Shown here piece by piece: positions 60,696 to 64,000 of a stretch of DNA of 64,000 nucleotides; position 1 is the first letter of the stretch, and each line of letters begins with the position of its first letter. The notes beneath the pieces are model-generated. The model did no database searches and was not told where the DNA came from. It worked only from the letters and a program-made list of their open reading frames with translations. This DNA comes from Sporomusa sp. KB1 (GTDB taxonomy: Bacteria > Bacillota > Negativicutes > Sporomusales > Sporomusaceae), in assembly GCF_007830295.1 (NCBI RefSeq), contig NZ_VLKC01000002.1:4757157-4821156 (forward strand), in the 5' to 3' direction. The translations under genes and the position numbers were made by a program.

Positions 60696-62108
60696 TTACA
60701 ATTTAAAATTAACCTTTTTTTTCAGCACTTCCGTCAACAACTCCAAAGCACTTTCTTCGTCCGGATTGTTGGTGCTGAGTTCACCTCGAAACGCACGGGC
60801 CAGGATGGCTTTTTTCATATGGCCGATCTTATCAATAACATCACAAAGTTCTTTGGCCTTTTGCTCGTTTTCAAAGATGCTGTCGAGAATGCGGACGATT
60901 TCTTTTTGTTCGGCTAGCGATGGAACAGGAACTTGTAATTCAATAAGTGATTTCTGACTTATAGTATTCTGCCCTGCACTTGAAACAATGTTAGTTTGAA
61001 CAAACACCTTGTAGCAATTTGTTAGTGAAAAGTACATCACAAATTTAGCTATAACAATGTCCTCATTAATTCTTGCTCTAATCATATGATCACAAAATGC
61101 CCAGCTATTCTCATTCTGTACGATAATAAATTTCCCAACATTGTCTAAAGAACCATTAACACGAATTATTAAAAGATCATTTTTGCTTAGTAAATATTTT
61201 TCCGATTCTTTTTCATTTAACTTTATGTGCCTTAAGTCATCCTCAACAATCCTATTATCTAATATATTTGCCAATCTAAGAACAACCGTATCTATTCCGT
61301 TTGTTCCACCCCTTTTGGAAATACCATTCTGCATTAACAAAACACAACTGCTAAACTTCTTTTCTTCCCAATCGCGCTCAAAATCAACCCCATTTTCCTC
61401 ACGCCATTTTTTCGTCAACTCTCCTGTAAACGCTTTATGCAGTATTGCCGATTTTCTGTTTTCAAAAGAGTCAAGAGCCTTTTGTGCAAGCTCCTTAGCA
61501 CGGTCTAACTTTTCAAAAAGGGATTCGATTAAGGCAACGATTCTTTGTTGTTCGGAAAGGGGGGGGAGTGGAACTTGCTGGTCTTTTACGGTTGTAGTGT
61601 TTAATTCGATTTGATTTGTTGTACCAGATGTAAGTAAATCAATTTTATCCTGAATATATGGCGAGGATAACCAGTAAAGCAAGCATTTCGGCGAAATTTT
61701 TTCCTTTATAGGCCTAATAATTGTAACATGTGAATCAGCAACTAATTTTTGAAAGGTAGAATCCCCTGGATAGCAGTTTATTCTACCGACTGTACCAGTT
61801 CCCGTAGAATTCCATAATAAATCCATAGGCTGAATAAATCTATCTGCTATGTAACTATTGATTGTTGAAGGATCTATAAATCGCGCCTTAGATAAATCAA
61901 AACCAGTCAACTGAATGCACTTTTGAGAAATAACAGGTATCGATTCTATTGTTGAGTATTTAGGGCTTTTTCCTCGCTGAATATATTTACACAAATAATC
62001 AAGTTTAACCCACACCCAATTTTCAGGCACCTCATAAGGCTTATCCTCATCTTTAACAAGCGCCTGTTCCAACAACTCCTCTAGCAGTAACTGTTGCTTT
62101 TTCGCCAT
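60696..62108 (-). CDS. hsdS: Type I restriction-modification specificity subunit HsdS
   Basis: 470 residues with two target-recognition domains (about 30-190 and 230-400) and two conserved helical spacers. These are PPLSEQQRIVALIESLFEKL followed by AFTGELTKKWREENG, and PSLAEQKEIVRILDSIFENE followed by AFRGELSTN. The two domains define a split target. The ATG overlaps the hsdM stop by 1 bp, so the genes are translated together. Confidence 0.95.
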   Translation of the reverse strand: MAKKQQLLLEELLEQALVKDEDKPYEVPENWVWVKLDYLCKYIQRGKSPKYSTIESIPVISQKCIQLTGFDLSKARFIDPSTINSYIADRFIQPMDLLWNSTGTGTVGRINCYPGDSTFQKLVADSHVTIIRPIKEKISPKCLLYWLSSPYIQDKIDLLTSGTTNQIELNTTTVKDQQVPLPPLSEQQRIVALIESLFEKLDRAKELAQKALDSFENRKSAILHKAFTGELTKKWREENGVDFERDWEEKKFSSCVLLMQNGISKRGGTNGIDTVVLRLANILDNRIVEDDLRHIKLNEKESEKYLLSKNDLLIIRVNGSLDNVGKFIIVQNENSWAFCDHMIRARINEDIVIAKFVMYFSLTNCYKVFVQTNIVSSAGQNTISQKSLIELQVPVPSLAEQKEIVRILDSIFENEQKAKELCDVIDKIGHMKKAILARAFRGELSTNNPDEESALELLTEVLKKKVNFKL

Positions 62109-63526
62109 TACTTGCCACCGCCCAGGCTTTTCAAATCTTTTACCACACTCAAAATTAAATCAACTGCTTCTTCTAGTTGGGCGACCACTTCTTCCCCGCT
62201 TTCCACTGGGTCTTGTAGGTCTTCATAATCGAGCACACTGTCATCTCGGATTAATCCTAAATCCAGGCTGTTGCCCTTTTCGGCAATTTGCTCCCTTGTG
62301 AACACACTCAAGCGCTCATCTTGGATGACTTTTCTATCTTGGGCAGTATAGGCTTTGATGAAATCATCAAAATGCTCTTGTTTTAAAGGCATAGTTTTGC
62401 CGAAGTTCTGCATATTGGTACGCATATCATAGATCCATACTTCTTTGGTATTGCCCTTTTCGGTTGTGCCGCGGGTAAAGAACAACACATTGGTTTTGAC
62501 GCCCTGGGCATAGAAAATACCGGTAGGCAGGCGCAAAATGGTATGCAGGTAGCACTTATCCATGAGATCAGCACGAATATTGGCCCCATCACCATCGGCA
62601 AACAGCACGTTGTCTGGCAATACCACCGCCGCTCTGGCTTGATGGTTGGGTTTTAATGACCGATAGATATGCTGTAAAAAGTTCAGCTGTTTGTTGGAGC
62701 TGGGATAGGTCAAGTCATCACGGGTGGCACGCTCGCCGCCTTTTTTGGTACCGAACGGCGGATTGGTCAATACCACGTCAAATCCTTTCATGTTCTTGCC
62801 AGCATTGGACAGGGTATCACCTAACATGATTTCGCCTTCGATATCATGCAGCATGGCATTCATGAGAGCCAGTCGATGGGTATCATGCACAAGCTCGCAG
62901 CCTGTGAAGGCTTTTTTTCTTTGAAACTCCTGTTCATCGGCTGGCAAGGCAAACAGATCATCGGTTTGCTCTTTAATATGCTTGTCTGCGGCAATCATAA
63001 AGCCGAATGTACCGCAGGCCGGGTCGTTACAGAGTTCACCGGCTTTGGGGTCAATGAGTCTTACCATGACGTCAATTAAGACGCGCGGCGTAAAGTACTG
63101 CCCTGCCCCTGACTTTTTCTCGTTGGCGTTTTTCTCTAAGAGACCTTCGTACAGGTTGCCCAGACCTTCTTCTTTAGCCGAATACCAATCAAGTTCATCA
63201 ATGGATTTTATGATTTTTTCCAGGTTCTTGGGTTCATCAATGTTGGATCTGGCACCGGAATAGATTTCTCTGATTCTGCCGGTACTTTCTTCACCCAGAT
63301 GGCTCAGCAGAGCATTATAAAACTTTTTTAAATCTGTGCCTTGTTGTTTCGCCAGTTTATCCCAACGGTAATTCTCCGGTATTTGGCTATCGGTGTTGGT
63401 TTCCTTGGACATTTTAAGAAATAAGATATAAGTAAGTTCGGTAACATACTGATGATAGGTAATCCCGTCATCTCTAAGTACATTACAGAGATTCCAGAGT
63501 TTTGCTACGATTTCTTGATTTGTCAC
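62108..63526 (-). CDS. hsdM: Type I restriction-modification DNA methyltransferase HsdM
   Basis: 472 residues, adenine-N6 methylase. An N-terminal HsdM helical domain is followed by SAM motif I (DPACGTFGFMIAADKHIK) and motif IV NPPFGTKKGG (the N6-adenine NPPF type). The start is GTG at 63526. Complete. It forms the M2S core with HsdS and, with HsdR, the nuclease. Confidence 0.96.
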   Translation of the reverse strand: MTNQEIVAKLWNLCNVLRDDGITYHQYVTELTYILFLKMSKETNTDSQIPENYRWDKLAKQQGTDLKKFYNALLSHLGEESTGRIREIYSGARSNIDEPKNLEKIIKSIDELDWYSAKEEGLGNLYEGLLEKNANEKKSGAGQYFTPRVLIDVMVRLIDPKAGELCNDPACGTFGFMIAADKHIKEQTDDLFALPADEQEFQRKKAFTGCELVHDTHRLALMNAMLHDIEGEIMLGDTLSNAGKNMKGFDVVLTNPPFGTKKGGERATRDDLTYPSSNKQLNFLQHIYRSLKPNHQARAAVVLPDNVLFADGDGANIRADLMDKCYLHTILRLPTGIFYAQGVKTNVLFFTRGTTEKGNTKEVWIYDMRTNMQNFGKTMPLKQEHFDDFIKAYTAQDRKVIQDERLSVFTREQIAEKGNSLDLGLIRDDSVLDYEDLQDPVESGEEVVAQLEEAVDLILSVVKDLKSLGGGK

Positions 63527-63529
63527 TTG

Positions 63530-64000
63530 TTATGCGCTCCAGTCTTCATATAGATAGTCATTGAGTTCTGCGATGATTTGTTCCAATTTATTGCCAAATA
63601 TTTTATTAATAACCTTATAGCCGCCCTTTGCTTTGAAAGCGCCTGTTTCAAAGGTTTCCAGTTCCAAGATGCTTTCATGCAGAAGGTGGGTTTCGATTCT
63701 GCCTAGCCAATCCAATTCCATTTTGCTAAAGTTGTGTTTTTTCTTGAGCTTGTTGACCGCGTTTTTAATCCGTTGTTCATGGCTAATGAGCGGCGAACCA
63801 ATAGCCTGTTGGCGGATGAAGGTAATGATGTCTGCGGCTATATCCTCGTTACTAAGCTCTTTCCAGGCCGAATTTAACTGTACCTCAGTAAACTGGTTGC
63901 GGTCAAGCTCAAGTCGTAAACTTTTCAGTGTATCACGAGTAAGCTCTTTGGGCCTTGTGCAGACAATAGTAAGGGCGGCGATCTTGTCCTTATTCTCTAC
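63530..64000 (-). CDS. hsdR: Type I restriction subunit HsdR, C-terminal part
   Basis: The frame continues to the right edge of the window. Visible: VENKDKIAALTIVCTRPKEL, DIIAADIITFIRQQAIG-like segment, SHEQRIKNAVNKLKKKH and the final helix EQIIAELNDYLYEDW, as in the EcoEI-type HsdR C-terminal domain that binds the methylase. The stop is 3 bp ahead of the hsdM start, so hsdR-hsdM-hsdS form one operon. The nuclease and helicase parts lie outside. Confidence 0.92.
   Translation of the reverse strand, partial: VENKDKIAALTIVCTRPKELTRDTLKSLRLELDRNQFTEVQLNSAWKELSNEDIAADIITFIRQQAIGSPLISHEQRIKNAVNKLKKKHNFSKMELDWLGRIETHLLHESILELETFETGAFKAKGGYKVINKIFGNKLEQIIAELNDYLYEDWSA

Overview
The window looks like an anaerobic, spore-forming Firmicute with an outer membrane, that is a Negativicutes/Sporomusaceae-type bacterium. 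The reasoning is that clostridial genes (SpoVK-like AAA protein, VanW/G5 protein, long HflX next to a methionine gamma-lyase-family protein, a tiny Cys/Ile sporulation-type peptide) lie beside diderm genes (TonB-dependent receptor, two giant type V autotransporters ending in Phe, an OmpH/Skp-like chaperone). No rRNA, tRNA or CRISPR array was found.

Layout. 1-4 kb: a partial sigma-54 activator (-), a 33-aa peptide, an HtrA protease and a wrecked lgt copy. 4-15 kb: an unknown gene behind a four-repeat Pho box, then a cluster of two P-type ATPases (one P1B-6-like, one P2A-like). Both carry the same N-terminal HMA_2-type domain with an LPGRLR motif. Between them lie two DUF5132-like proteins, small membrane and coiled-coil proteins and a frameshifted gene. 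This resembles ferrosome (fez) iron-phosphate organelle loci and is the best candidate for an unusual system in the first third; it may be partly decayed, because the first ATPase lacks the TGE segment. 15-17.3 kb: a small basic protein, an orphan PhoU and tiny peptides. 17.4-21.2 kb: a tyrosine recombinase with a 12-7-12 inverted-repeat site at its 5' end, and an IS21-family element.

21.5-31.3 kb (all -): VanW/G5 protein, PRC-barrel protein, acidic repeat/TPR membrane protein, a methionine gamma-lyase-family protein, HflX with an N-terminal JAMM-like motif, and an overlapping set (AAA ATPase, GTPase, UbiA-like membrane protein, small membrane protein). 31.5-51.2 kb (all -): a surface-protein block of autotransporter 2, OmpH-like chaperone, YbjN-like protein, giant autotransporter 1 and a BtuB-type TonB receptor. 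It is preceded by three cobalamin riboswitches with terminators. Autotransporter 1 starts 33 bp after the receptor gene and its passenger begins with a beta-propeller-like region, which suggests a cell-surface corrinoid-capture pair analogous to BtuG-BtuB.

51.6-57.9 kb: an accessory region with GrpB, a small gene with a switch-like leader, a compact promoter-driven structured RNA, a SAM methyltransferase with a mini-ORF/terminator leader, an HPP-family protein, a MATE exporter flanked by 0.2-kb direct repeats, and a minimal nucleotidyltransferase. 58-64 kb: a type I restriction-modification locus (hsdR end, hsdM, hsdS) with an Mrr-type nuclease, an hsdS relic and a SWIM-protein-C-terminus-like gene.
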